Shown in pieces: positions 1 to 5,008 of a stretch of 5,008 nt of DNA (its first letter is position 1; each line of letters begins with the position of its first letter). Location of the stretch: contig JALOMY010000234.1 in NCBI GenBank assembly GCA_025455225.1, positions 1 to 5,008 on the forward strand, read 5' to 3'. The position numbers were made by a program, and so were the translations under genes. Under the pieces are notes generated by a model. The model saw nothing but the letters and a program-made list of their open reading frames with translations, made no database searches and was not told the origin of the DNA. Origin of the DNA: Cyclobacteriaceae bacterium. Lineage in GTDB: Bacteria > Bacteroidota > Bacteroidia > Cytophagales > Cyclobacteriaceae.

Positions 1-509
1 TGTGAAATCCGAACCGGGTGCTCGGGTGAAGCTTCATCCAGATCGTTCAGGTTAATAATTCTTCCGTCACGGGTCTTTGTATCGTCATACTTGAAGCCAA
101 GTACCCAATTGCCTTTGGGTGTTTGCATAGCCCGGGCGTGAATGGCTTCCTGGATTTCTTTTATAGAACGCAAATCACAATCCACTTCGCGTAAATGATT
201 CAATCCTGAACTTCCGGGATGGGAGTGAGCATCAATGAAGCCCGGTACTACGGTTTTACCACCTAGATCAATCTTTCTGGTTCGCGCTGTAGCAAGGGCC
301 TGAATTTCACTGTTGGTACCCACGGCAAAAAACTTTCCATCGATGATGGCGATGGCCTGAGCCCTGGGTATTTTGCCCATGGTAACAATATTGCCGTTGT
401 ATAAAATCATATCGGCTTCACGCTTGTCGAACGAGGAAAAGAGCGTTAAGGCTGCCAGGGATCCAAGAAATTCTCTGCGCGATTGACGAGGTTTGTCGAA
501 GGATATCAT
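1..509 (-). CDS. Secreted amidohydrolase family 3 (YtcJ-like), N-terminal part
   Basis: Reading leftwards from the ATG at 509, an open frame of 169 codons runs off the left edge, so the stop and most of the catalytic domain are missing. The N-terminus holds a twin-arginine motif, SRREFLGSLAALTLF (about residues 10-24), which suggests Tat export of a folded metalloenzyme; no lipobox cysteine follows. Next comes the usual amidohydrolase opening: DMILYNGNIVTM, the small beta-sandwich with AIAIIDGKFFAVG, then GGKTVVPGFIDAHSHP. The two histidines of HSH are the expected first metal ligands of the TIM barrel. The spacing and the later GNWVLGFKYDD segment fit the PF07969/YtcJ group, whose members are metal-dependent hydrolases of mostly unknown substrate (amides, ureas, formamides). 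It lies 129 bp after the MpaB-like gene on the same strand. No Shine-Dalgarno is visible. The family call is firm; the substrate cannot be told. Confidence 0.9.
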   Translation of the reverse strand, partial: MISFDKPRQSRREFLGSLAALTLFSSFDKREADMILYNGNIVTMGKIPRAQAIAIIDGKFFAVGTNSEIQALATARTRKIDLGGKTVVPGFIDAHSHPGSSGLNHLREVDCDLRSIKEIQEAIHARAMQTPKGNWVLGFKYDDTKTRDGRIINLNDLDEASPEHPVRIS

Positions 510-638
510 ACAATGGAAAAGTTGAAGGTTGGTAACTAATCCAAGGTAATTCAAAGATTTGGCAAGATGAAATGGAAGCGGTTCAAATCTGATTTGTAAA
601 AAGAGTCGCTGAGCATGAAATGAATAAACGCCTTCGGA

Positions 639-1451
639 TTAATCATTCCTATCCAAAGCTTTGATTTGATCCTGGTACGCAGCAGGAAGGAGGAAGTATT
701 TGATAAGTCGGTCCAGCTTGACAAGGCGGCCGATTTTATAGATGGGTACTAAGGGTTTCAGCCAGTTTACATTCCTAAACAACAGGAGTTTCTTTACCCG
801 TTCGGGTATCACCAGTTTCTGTCCTTCAATCAACACTTTGTACCGGAACGTACCCAAATGTTTTTTGTATTGCTTAAACAGATCGGTAGAGTAGGTGCTT
901 GCCTGCAGGTCTTCCTGTAAATGGACTTCGCGTACCGGCAACCATTCCGTATAGGTTCCCGGTAATTCGCGAAGTTCCATCCGCTCACCCAACCGGAAAA
1001 AAACCTGGTAGACATCTTCCTTTTCCACTTCGCTTAACTTTTTCTCCAAAAGTTCATACGATGCAATGGAATAATGGATCAGCATAAACAGTACATCACG
1101 ATAAGCCCAGTCGGGTATAGTTGATCCTCTTTTTTCTTCAACGGAGTGATGAATTTGTTTCAGGGTGTCAATAGCCCATAGAGCTTCCTCTTCTTTGGAA
1201 AAGACAATTTTTCGAGCATACTGCACGGTGGAAAACAACCGGCCCAACGGGTCGGAGGGAAGCCTGCCGGTGAAATAGAGCCAGTCCACCGCCTTGTTCA
1301 GGGCAAACTCTGCAGCCGAACCTGCAAAGATGAACAGGATCGTGTCGCTCTTGCTCCAGATTTTCCTGACGATGGACTGCGGTTCAACAAAGTACTTCAT
1401 AGATAGAGGCCAGGTATAAAAATAAGAAGAGAATAAGTAAGCCTTCTGCAT
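639..1451 (-). CDS. DUF2236 / MpaB-like putative oxygenase
   Basis: This 270-residue frame resembles the ER-bound oxygenase MpaB / rubber oxygenase Lcp catalytic family (PF09995, formerly DUF2236), which are mainly helical, haem-binding proteins. Visible family features are FAGSAAEFALNKAVDWLY near residues 42-60, R71-x3-T75 in RLFST (the spacing recalled for the conserved Arg/Thr of Lcp), a histidine pair at 101-102 (QIHHSV), another histidine at 126 (LIHYS), and a LGERMELRELPGTYTEW block at about 154-170. No signal peptide or clear membrane span is visible; the C-terminal third is basic and hydrophobic (KKLLLF, IKYFLLP) and could bind membrane. The start is uncertain: Met18 (codon 1400-1398, giving 253 residues) sits just before the conserved-looking part, and the 17-residue extension before it is rich in Tyr/Phe/Ser and AT-rich. 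The gene begins 40 bp after the ARPP-1 stop, so co-transcription is plausible. The haem ligand and the substrate are unknown. Confidence 0.8.
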   Translation of the reverse strand: MQKAYLFSSYFYTWPLSMKYFVEPQSIVRKIWSKSDTILFIFAGSAAEFALNKAVDWLYFTGRLPSDPLGRLFSTVQYARKIVFSKEEEALWAIDTLKQIHHSVEEKRGSTIPDWAYRDVLFMLIHYSIASYELLEKKLSEVEKEDVYQVFFRLGERMELRELPGTYTEWLPVREVHLQEDLQASTYSTDLFKQYKKHLGTFRYKVLIEGQKLVIPERVKKLLLFRNVNWLKPLVPIYKIGRLVKLDRLIKYFLLPAAYQDQIKALDRND

Positions 1452-1491
1452 TTGAACGACTATTGTTTATGCTCATTTCTTCAGATTAGGT

Positions 1492-2598
1492 TCAATAAGC
1501 TGCAACGTGTAATCTGTAATTCTTGTGCTTTAGTTGAGTACCGTTTTCACTCAGGTGTTTTTCCAGGGAAGCTTCGCTCTTAACTATTTTAGTAAAGAAA
1601 GATTGAACATCCTGAGCAGACAAAATCACATCTTCATCATGTTGATAAACCTTTCCGCAATATGAACTGACGAGATTTGGATAATAGTTCAGAAACAGTT
1701 CGTGTTGGGCAAAAATATCACAACCTACAATCTCATTGCCAGCTACAGCTACTACGCCCACGACCTGGAAGGGCCATTTAATGGTATTGAAAAATTCAAG
1801 ATACGGATCAATATGATCATTCAACTCTTTATCAAACATGATTTCAACAAGTGCTTCTGTAGATGATCTTGTCTTTAAATCCAGATTCATCCTGGAAACT
1901 TCTTCCCACACTTTCATTTGGGGTAATTGTTCGGAAGGAGGTACTTCTCTTACCGAGGCAGGAGCTATCCCGGGAGTAACGCTAAAAAATAAGTCTTCAT
2001 CTTTGGCAGTCCAGCGTCCGTGTTCTACACAATAGACTGCAACGTCTATTTTTCCACTGCACGGAGGCAGCATAAAATCGCTAACAATCATACGGTCTTG
2101 TTTTCCTCCCTGAATAACTTCACCGCCCAGAATGATTATGGTATCGTATGAGATATTTTCAATGAACAGTGTGTTCACTTCTGCATCGTCAACGAGGATA
2201 CAAATGCCCGTTGTGTCAGCAGGTGGAGAGTCTGTTGTATGGACCTCGGTAATAATAAGTTTTTTCTGCTCGAGTCCTTCTTTCAAACTCAGGTAAGGAC
2301 CCAATACCTTATGGTGATCTAGAAAGGCAGAAGAAGCAATAATCGGGTATAGTTGAAGGTTTTGGTAACGATACGGGTTGGAAAGAACATCCAGTCGCAG
2401 ATGCTGAGTAGTAAAATAATTTTCTTCAGATGCATCCGGATTGGTTGTTGTGCTTTTAGCGGGTAAGAAAGGCGGAATCATTTCACTGAATGAATCTGGT
2501 TTGCTCGAACGAGTGGTTGTGTTGGCTGCTGGTTGTTTTAACATCCAGCTAAGTCCAATCACGACAACCACAAAGCCGGTAATGATTGTGGTTTTCAT
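1492..2598 (-). CDS. ARPP-1 (DUF6569) domain protein with N-terminal membrane anchor
   Basis: This 368-residue protein starts with MKTT and a hydrophobic stretch (about 4-20) that would act as a signal anchor or signal peptide. No lipobox cysteine is present. A Ser/Thr/Pro-rich linker (about 22-60) leads to a mostly beta domain from about residue 75. The block GGEVIQGGKQDR (158-169), followed by LPPCSGKIDVAVYCVEHGRW (about 177-196), is the signature of the ARPP-1 family (PF20208, DUF6569), and the later half (about 277-314, with FQVVGVVAVAGNEIVGCDIF and LNYYPNLVSSYC) also fits. The biochemical role of this family is not established; it was named from genome association with ADP-ribosylglycohydrolase and rhodanese/phosphatase genes, none of which is seen here. 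The anchor implies that the domain sits outside the cytoplasmic membrane. It is first in the leftward gene set and diverges from the LiaF-like gene. The family call is good; the function is unknown. Confidence 0.85.
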   Translation of the reverse strand: MKTTIITGFVVVVIGLSWMLKQPAANTTTRSSKPDSFSEMIPPFLPAKSTTTNPDASEENYFTTQHLRLDVLSNPYRYQNLQLYPIIASSAFLDHHKVLGPYLSLKEGLEQKKLIITEVHTTDSPPADTTGICILVDDAEVNTLFIENISYDTIIILGGEVIQGGKQDRMIVSDFMLPPCSGKIDVAVYCVEHGRWTAKDEDLFFSVTPGIAPASVREVPPSEQLPQMKVWEEVSRMNLDLKTRSSTEALVEIMFDKELNDHIDPYLEFFNTIKWPFQVVGVVAVAGNEIVGCDIFAQHELFLNYYPNLVSSYCGKVYQHDEDVILSAQDVQSFFTKIVKSEASLEKHLSENGTQLKHKNYRLHVAAY

Positions 2599-2619
2599 AG
2601 GAATAGGATTTTATTCCTA
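2598..2619 (-). repeat. Perfect hairpin at the ARPP-1 start codon
   Basis: The arms TAGGAATA (2598-2605) and TATTCCTA (2612-2619) are perfect 8-bp reverse complements around a 6-base loop, GGATTT on the plus strand. The right end of the palindrome includes the A of the ATG on the minus strand, so in mRNA the hairpin would occupy the ribosome landing zone of the ARPP-1 gene. It could be a leader structure that limits translation or a dyad bound by a repressor. The symmetry is read directly from the sequence; its role is inference, and the AT content keeps the stem weak. Confidence 0.4.
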
Positions 2620-2652
2620 CAATCCCCTTGATGAAAATAAGTAACGGGCTTA

Positions 2653-2660
2653 AAAATATA
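2653..2660 (-). promoter_or_regulatory. Possible -7 element for the ARPP-1 gene
   Basis: On the minus strand this reads TATATTTT, seven of eight positions of the Bacteroidota -7 consensus TAnnTTTG. It would place the transcript start roughly 45-50 bases before the ATG at 2598, so the start-codon hairpin would lie in the leader. No good -33 TTG is found at the usual distance, and the segment is AT-rich, so a chance match is quite possible. Confidence 0.22.
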
Positions 2661-2777
2661 GTACCAGGAAGGTGACTTTACTATTTATGTAGTCATTACA
2701 TGTGATTTACTTAGTGTGTTTTAATGTACTTAGGATGTTGGATTACTTTTAAATACCCGCTCACCTGATCATACATT

Positions 2778-2811
2778 CCGGTTTCACCGGTAAAAATCCC
2801 CGGTTTCACCG
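2778..2811. repeat. Two palindromic CGGT-TTC-ACCG boxes 22 bp apart
   Basis: The 12-mer CCGGTTTCACCG occurs at 2778-2789 and again at 2800-2811, exactly 22 bp apart, about two turns of B-DNA. Each copy is itself a dyad: the first is CCGGT-TTC-ACCGG (2778-2790, 5-bp arms) and the second is CGGT-TTC-ACCG (2801-2811, 4-bp arms). The arrangement resembles tandem operators for a dimeric regulator bound on one face of the helix. The boxes lie in the divergent intergenic region, 53 bases before the putative -7 element of the LiaF-like gene. The repeats are certain; the operator role is inference, and no regulator gene is visible in the window. Confidence 0.5.
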
Positions 2812-2863
2812 AGTTCTTCCGGACGGTGGCCTGTAAACGCCATCCGGCAAACCGGGCAAGCGT

Positions 2864-2871
2864 TACATTTG
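2864..2871 (+). promoter_or_regulatory. Bacteroidota -7 promoter element for the LiaF-like cluster
   Basis: TACATTTG matches the Bacteroidota housekeeping -7 consensus TAnnTTTG at every fixed position. Transcription would begin around 2876-2880, leaving a leader of only about 12-16 bases before the ATG at 2892. This supports 2892 as the start, since the in-frame ATG at 2826 would lie upstream of the transcript. No convincing -33 TTG is seen about 20 bases upstream, so the promoter may be weak or need an activator, perhaps acting through the palindromic boxes at 2778-2811. Confidence 0.5.
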
Positions 2872-2891
2872 ATACAACAAACGCAAATTGT

Positions 2892-3623
2892 ATGAGCAAC
2901 GAACGGAAAAAACTAAGTAATAGCATCTGGGTAGGTGCCTTGATACTTTTAGTGGGTGGTCTCATCCTGGTCGATCGTATGGATCTTTTCGATGTTCCCT
3001 GGTGGTTGTTCTCCTGGAAAACGTTCCTGATCGGTCTCGGCATTGTAATCGGCATCAACCGGAATTTTGAAGGCCTGGCCTGGCTGATCATGATCCTGGT
3101 GGGTACGTTTTTTTTATTGGACGATTTTCCGGGTTTTCCGTATGAGTTAGACCGTTATGCATTTCCAATCGGAATCATTATCGTGGGTGCATTCATCATT
3201 GGGCGTGCACTATTAGGTTCATCCAGGCGTGAAGAACAGAAAAAAAAATGGGGGGAAGGTGTTGTAACGATGGATGAAGGGGGTGAGGATTATTTTGACC
3301 TGACCACCGTGTTCGGAGGAATCAAGCGCAGGGTGTTTTCAAAGAAATTCAAAGGGGGGTCAACTACGTGTGTATTCGGAGGTTCGGAGATTGATCTCAC
3401 CCAGGCAGATGTTGAGGGTACTGTGGTTATTGATGTGGTGCAATTGTTTGGAGGCGTGAAGCTGATGATCCCATCCAATTGGGAATTGAAGTCGGAAGTT
3501 ACGGCCGTGATGGGTGGAGTGGATGATAAACGGGCTACTCCCAATGTACAAGCTACAGGAAAGCGACTTGTGCTTACCGGATTTGTCATGTTTGGTGGTG
3601 TGGATATTAAAAGTTATAACTAA
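2892..3623 (+). CDS. LiaF-like membrane protein
   Basis: From the ATG at 2892 the protein has 243 residues. The N-terminal half carries about four hydrophobic segments (roughly 12-28, 43-56, 61-77 and 91-108), including the repeated pattern SIWVGALILLVGGLILVDRM that is typical of the LiaI/LiaF-like membrane region (DUF5668). After a basic linker (SSRREEQKKKW) comes a soluble C-terminal domain (about 130-243) with a repeated FGG/MGG motif: VFGGIKRR, CVFGGSEIDL, LFGGVKLMIP, VMGGVDDK and MFGGVDIKSYN, as expected for the LiaF C-terminal beta-helix-like domain (PF09922). In Bacillus, LiaF inhibits the LiaS kinase that senses cell-wall antibiotics. Here a membrane histidine kinase follows two genes later, which suggests a similar modulator role (inference). 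The frame stays open upstream to an ATG at 2826, but those 22 residues look unlike the family and lie upstream of the -7 element. Confidence 0.88.
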   Translation: MSNERKKLSNSIWVGALILLVGGLILVDRMDLFDVPWWLFSWKTFLIGLGIVIGINRNFEGLAWLIMILVGTFFLLDDFPGFPYELDRYAFPIGIIIVGAFIIGRALLGSSRREEQKKKWGEGVVTMDEGGEDYFDLTTVFGGIKRRVFSKKFKGGSTTCVFGGSEIDLTQADVEGTVVIDVVQLFGGVKLMIPSNWELKSEVTAVMGGVDDKRATPNVQATGKRLVLTGFVMFGGVDIKSYN

Positions 3624-3631
3624 TACTTACG

Positions 3632-4003
3632 ATGAACTGGTATCTGGTTAAATTAGTCTATCAGGTGATGCGCCAGGCCGATGAGAACCAGCCGCAATTT
3701 GATGAACAGTGGCGACTGATCCGGGCCGATGAAGTGGAGTGGGCGTATGAGAAAGCAAGCACGCTGGGCAGGCTGGAGGAAAGCAGCTTTTTAAATCACC
3801 GTCAGGAGCAAGTGCTTTGGAAGTTTGTAGCGGTAGCTGAAATTTATGGCATCGGTGAATTAACAGACGGCTTCCAGTTGTTTTCTAAAACGGAAGAGCC
3901 TTCAGATACTCAGGCCTACCTGCACCAGGTAAATGTTCATGCACAGAAATCACTGGCTTTGGCTTGTCAGACCGAGCATACTACGCAGATCGCGATGCTA
4001 TGA
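3632..4003 (+). CDS. DUF4288 domain protein
   Basis: This is a 123-residue soluble protein that begins MNWYLVKLVYQV and continues with QFDEQWRLIRADEVEWAYEKASTLGR, then a VLWKFVAVAEIYGI segment and LTDGFQLFSK. This order matches DUF4288 (PF14119), small single-domain proteins of unknown function that are common in Bacteroidota. There is no signal peptide, membrane span or obvious catalytic motif. The alternating hydrophobic pattern at the N-terminus and the WKF/EIY block suggest a small alpha/beta fold. It starts 8 bp after the LiaF-like stop and ends 36 bp before the kinase start, so it is almost certainly co-transcribed with both and could be a cytoplasmic accessory of the sensing module (inference). 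No Shine-Dalgarno precedes the ATG. The TGA stop at 4001-4003 is the only stop separating this frame from the kinase frame. Confidence 0.82.
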   Translation: MNWYLVKLVYQVMRQADENQPQFDEQWRLIRADEVEWAYEKASTLGRLEESSFLNHRQEQVLWKFVAVAEIYGIGELTDGFQLFSKTEEPSDTQAYLHQVNVHAQKSLALACQTEHTTQIAML

Positions 4004-4039
4004 TTACATTTGGCGAGGCAGTGTTATGATTTTAATCCG

Positions 4040-5008
4040 GTGATCAACAAATTTTCAGATACTTCGTTTCGCTTACCCGTACTGGGTTTCCTGTTGGTTT
4101 GGATGAGCTTTCACGTATGGGTGCTTCACCAGTATTATGATCTGGAGTGGATACCGTCCATCTGGGATTCCGCCATCTTTAGCATTTGCCTGATCAGTGC
4201 CTCTGTGATTACAGGTTATTTCATCAACTATTCAAGCCGCAGCGGGGGCGTTCAGTTGATTGCTGGCGTAAGTGTTATTCTGGCATTCCTGGTGGAATGG
4301 GTTTCGCATCAGGCTCTGTCTGTGATCATGCCGGATGATACCGCCTACCTGACTTTATTGGATCTTTCCACACCCTTGCGATGGGTGATTGCCTTTTTGA
4401 TGATTGCATCAGCGGGCGTAATACGAATCTTTTATAACCGTTGGAAGGAAACCCAGGAAGCCTATGATCGCGAATCTACAACACAGGTTATGGTGCGTGA
4501 AGCCGAGTTGCAAAAACTGCAATTGCAATTGCAGCCGCATTTTTTATTCAACAGCCTTAACTCCATCAACGCATTAATCATCACCCATCCCGAGCGGGCA
4601 GGCACCATGGTGCAGCAGCTCTCTGATTTTTTGCGTGCTACCATTAAACGAGCAGATGAGAAATGGATCTCGCTCAAACAGGAACTAGACTACCTTCAAT
4701 TGTACCTCGCGATTGAAAAGGTTCGCTTTGGTCATCGGCTGGAAGTAAAGATGCAGGTTGATGAACAAATGGAGTTGTGGCTTATACCGCCTTTACTGCT
4801 GCAACCCCTGGTTGAAAACGCCATTAAGTTTGGCTTATACGGAACTACCGGACAGGTGGCAATTCAGTTTAACATGAAACGCGAAGGCGATGCATTGATG
4901 GTTGAAATTTCAAATCCGTTTGACCCGGATATGCAAACGGCTGAAGGCAGCGGCTTTGGTTTAAACGGACTGAAGCGAAGATTGTATCTGCTCTATGCAC
5001 GCAACGAT
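4040..5008 (+). CDS. LytS/YehU-type membrane sensor histidine kinase (3' truncated)
   Basis: The frame runs 323 codons from a GTG at 4040 to the right edge, with no stop, so the C-terminus is missing. Four membrane helices are visible (about residues 12-30, 43-62, 71-89 and 113-131) with short loops, so any ligand would be sensed in the membrane or through partners. A charged helix (about 134-160) then leads to the His_kinase domain (PF06580) with LQLQPHFLFNSLNSINAL, where H167 is the expected phospho-acceptor. The ATPase part has PLLLQPLVENAIKFG (N-box Asn at 260) and GSGFGLNGLKRRL (G-box, about 303-315). These kinases usually phosphorylate LytTR-domain regulators; one may follow outside the window. 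ATGs at 4000 and 4026 are in other frames and end within a few codons. An in-frame TTG at 4010 is a less likely start, and the first in-frame internal ATG (4103) would remove much of helix 1. GTG is therefore preferred. Confidence 0.9.
   Translation, partial: MINKFSDTSFRLPVLGFLLVWMSFHVWVLHQYYDLEWIPSIWDSAIFSICLISASVITGYFINYSSRSGGVQLIAGVSVILAFLVEWVSHQALSVIMPDDTAYLTLLDLSTPLRWVIAFLMIASAGVIRIFYNRWKETQEAYDRESTTQVMVREAELQKLQLQLQPHFLFNSLNSINALIITHPERAGTMVQQLSDFLRATIKRADEKWISLKQELDYLQLYLAIEKVRFGHRLEVKMQVDEQMELWLIPPLLLQPLVENAIKFGLYGTTGQVAIQFNMKREGDALMVEISNPFDPDMQTAEGSGFGLNGLKRRLYLLYARND

Noticed and set aside
510..638. Possible terminator or promoter between the MpaB-like gene and the amidohydrolase gene
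   Set aside because: On the minus strand a run of five T follows GCGACTC, but no stable stem precedes it. Partial -7 matches (CAGATTTG, AATCTTTG, TACCTTGG) are each one base off and lack a well-placed -33 element. I see nothing in this gap that I can support.
2708..2733. Direct repeat TACTTAG at 2708-2714 and 2727-2733
   Set aside because: It is only seven bases long in AT-rich sequence, without symmetry or helical phasing; chance is likely.
2711..3091. Minus-strand open frame of 126 codons across the LiaF-like gene start
   Set aside because: It overlaps the well-supported LiaF-like coding sequence and the divergent promoter region, and its translation shows no recognisable domain; it is a shadow frame.
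3290..3589. Minus-strand open frames opposite the LiaF C-terminal domain
   Set aside because: They are antisense to conserved FGG-repeat coding sequence, with low-complexity Ser/Thr/Pro translations and no family resemblance.
4517..4534. Perfect 18-bp palindrome CTGCAATTGCAATTGCAG
   Set aside because: It lies inside the kinase gene and encodes the alternating Leu-Gln run leading into the conserved QPHFLFN motif; repeated CTG/TTG and CAA/CAG codons explain the symmetry.
4462..4677. Minus-strand 71-codon frame within the kinase gene
   Set aside because: It is fully antisense to the His_kinase core motif, and its Cys-rich translation comes from the complement of Leu/Gln/Ala codons.

Overview
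The window looks like chromosome from a Bacteroidota bacterium, most likely a Cytophagales-type lineage. The support is the protein families (a LytS-type kinase beside a LiaF-like protein, a DUF4288 protein, a DUF2236/MpaB-like protein and an ARPP-1/DUF6569 protein), the absence of clear Shine-Dalgarno sequences before the genes, and one exact match to the Bacteroidota -7 promoter element TAnnTTTG. This assignment is inferred from memory of the families, not from a database search.

Layout: the left half (1-2598) is transcribed leftwards. In transcription order it holds an N-terminally anchored ARPP-1/DUF6569 protein (2598-1492), a DUF2236/MpaB-like putative oxygenase (1451-639) and the N-terminal third of a secreted YtcJ-like amidohydrolase with a twin-arginine signal (509 to beyond the left edge). 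The first two are 40 bp apart and may be co-transcribed. The third follows a 129-bp gap and may be separate.

The right half (2892-5008) is transcribed rightwards as a tight cluster: a LiaF-like membrane protein, a small DUF4288 protein 8 bp downstream, and a LytS/YehU-type membrane sensor histidine kinase 36 bp further on, cut by the right edge. The likely theme is envelope-stress sensing: LiaF-like proteins act with membrane histidine kinases in Firmicutes, and LytS-type kinases usually pair with a LytTR response regulator, which would be expected just beyond the window.

The two halves diverge from a 293-bp intergenic region (2599-2891). It contains a perfect 8-bp-arm hairpin touching the ARPP-1 start codon, two copies of a 12-bp box holding the palindrome CGGT-TTC-ACCG exactly 22 bp apart, and a TACATTTG promoter element that places the LiaF-like start at 2892 rather than at the longer ORF start of 2826. 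No mobile elements, RNA genes, CRISPR arrays or convincing terminators are visible. I see no strong evidence for a wholly new system. The most testable points are the paired palindromes and the LiaF/DUF4288/LytS cluster.
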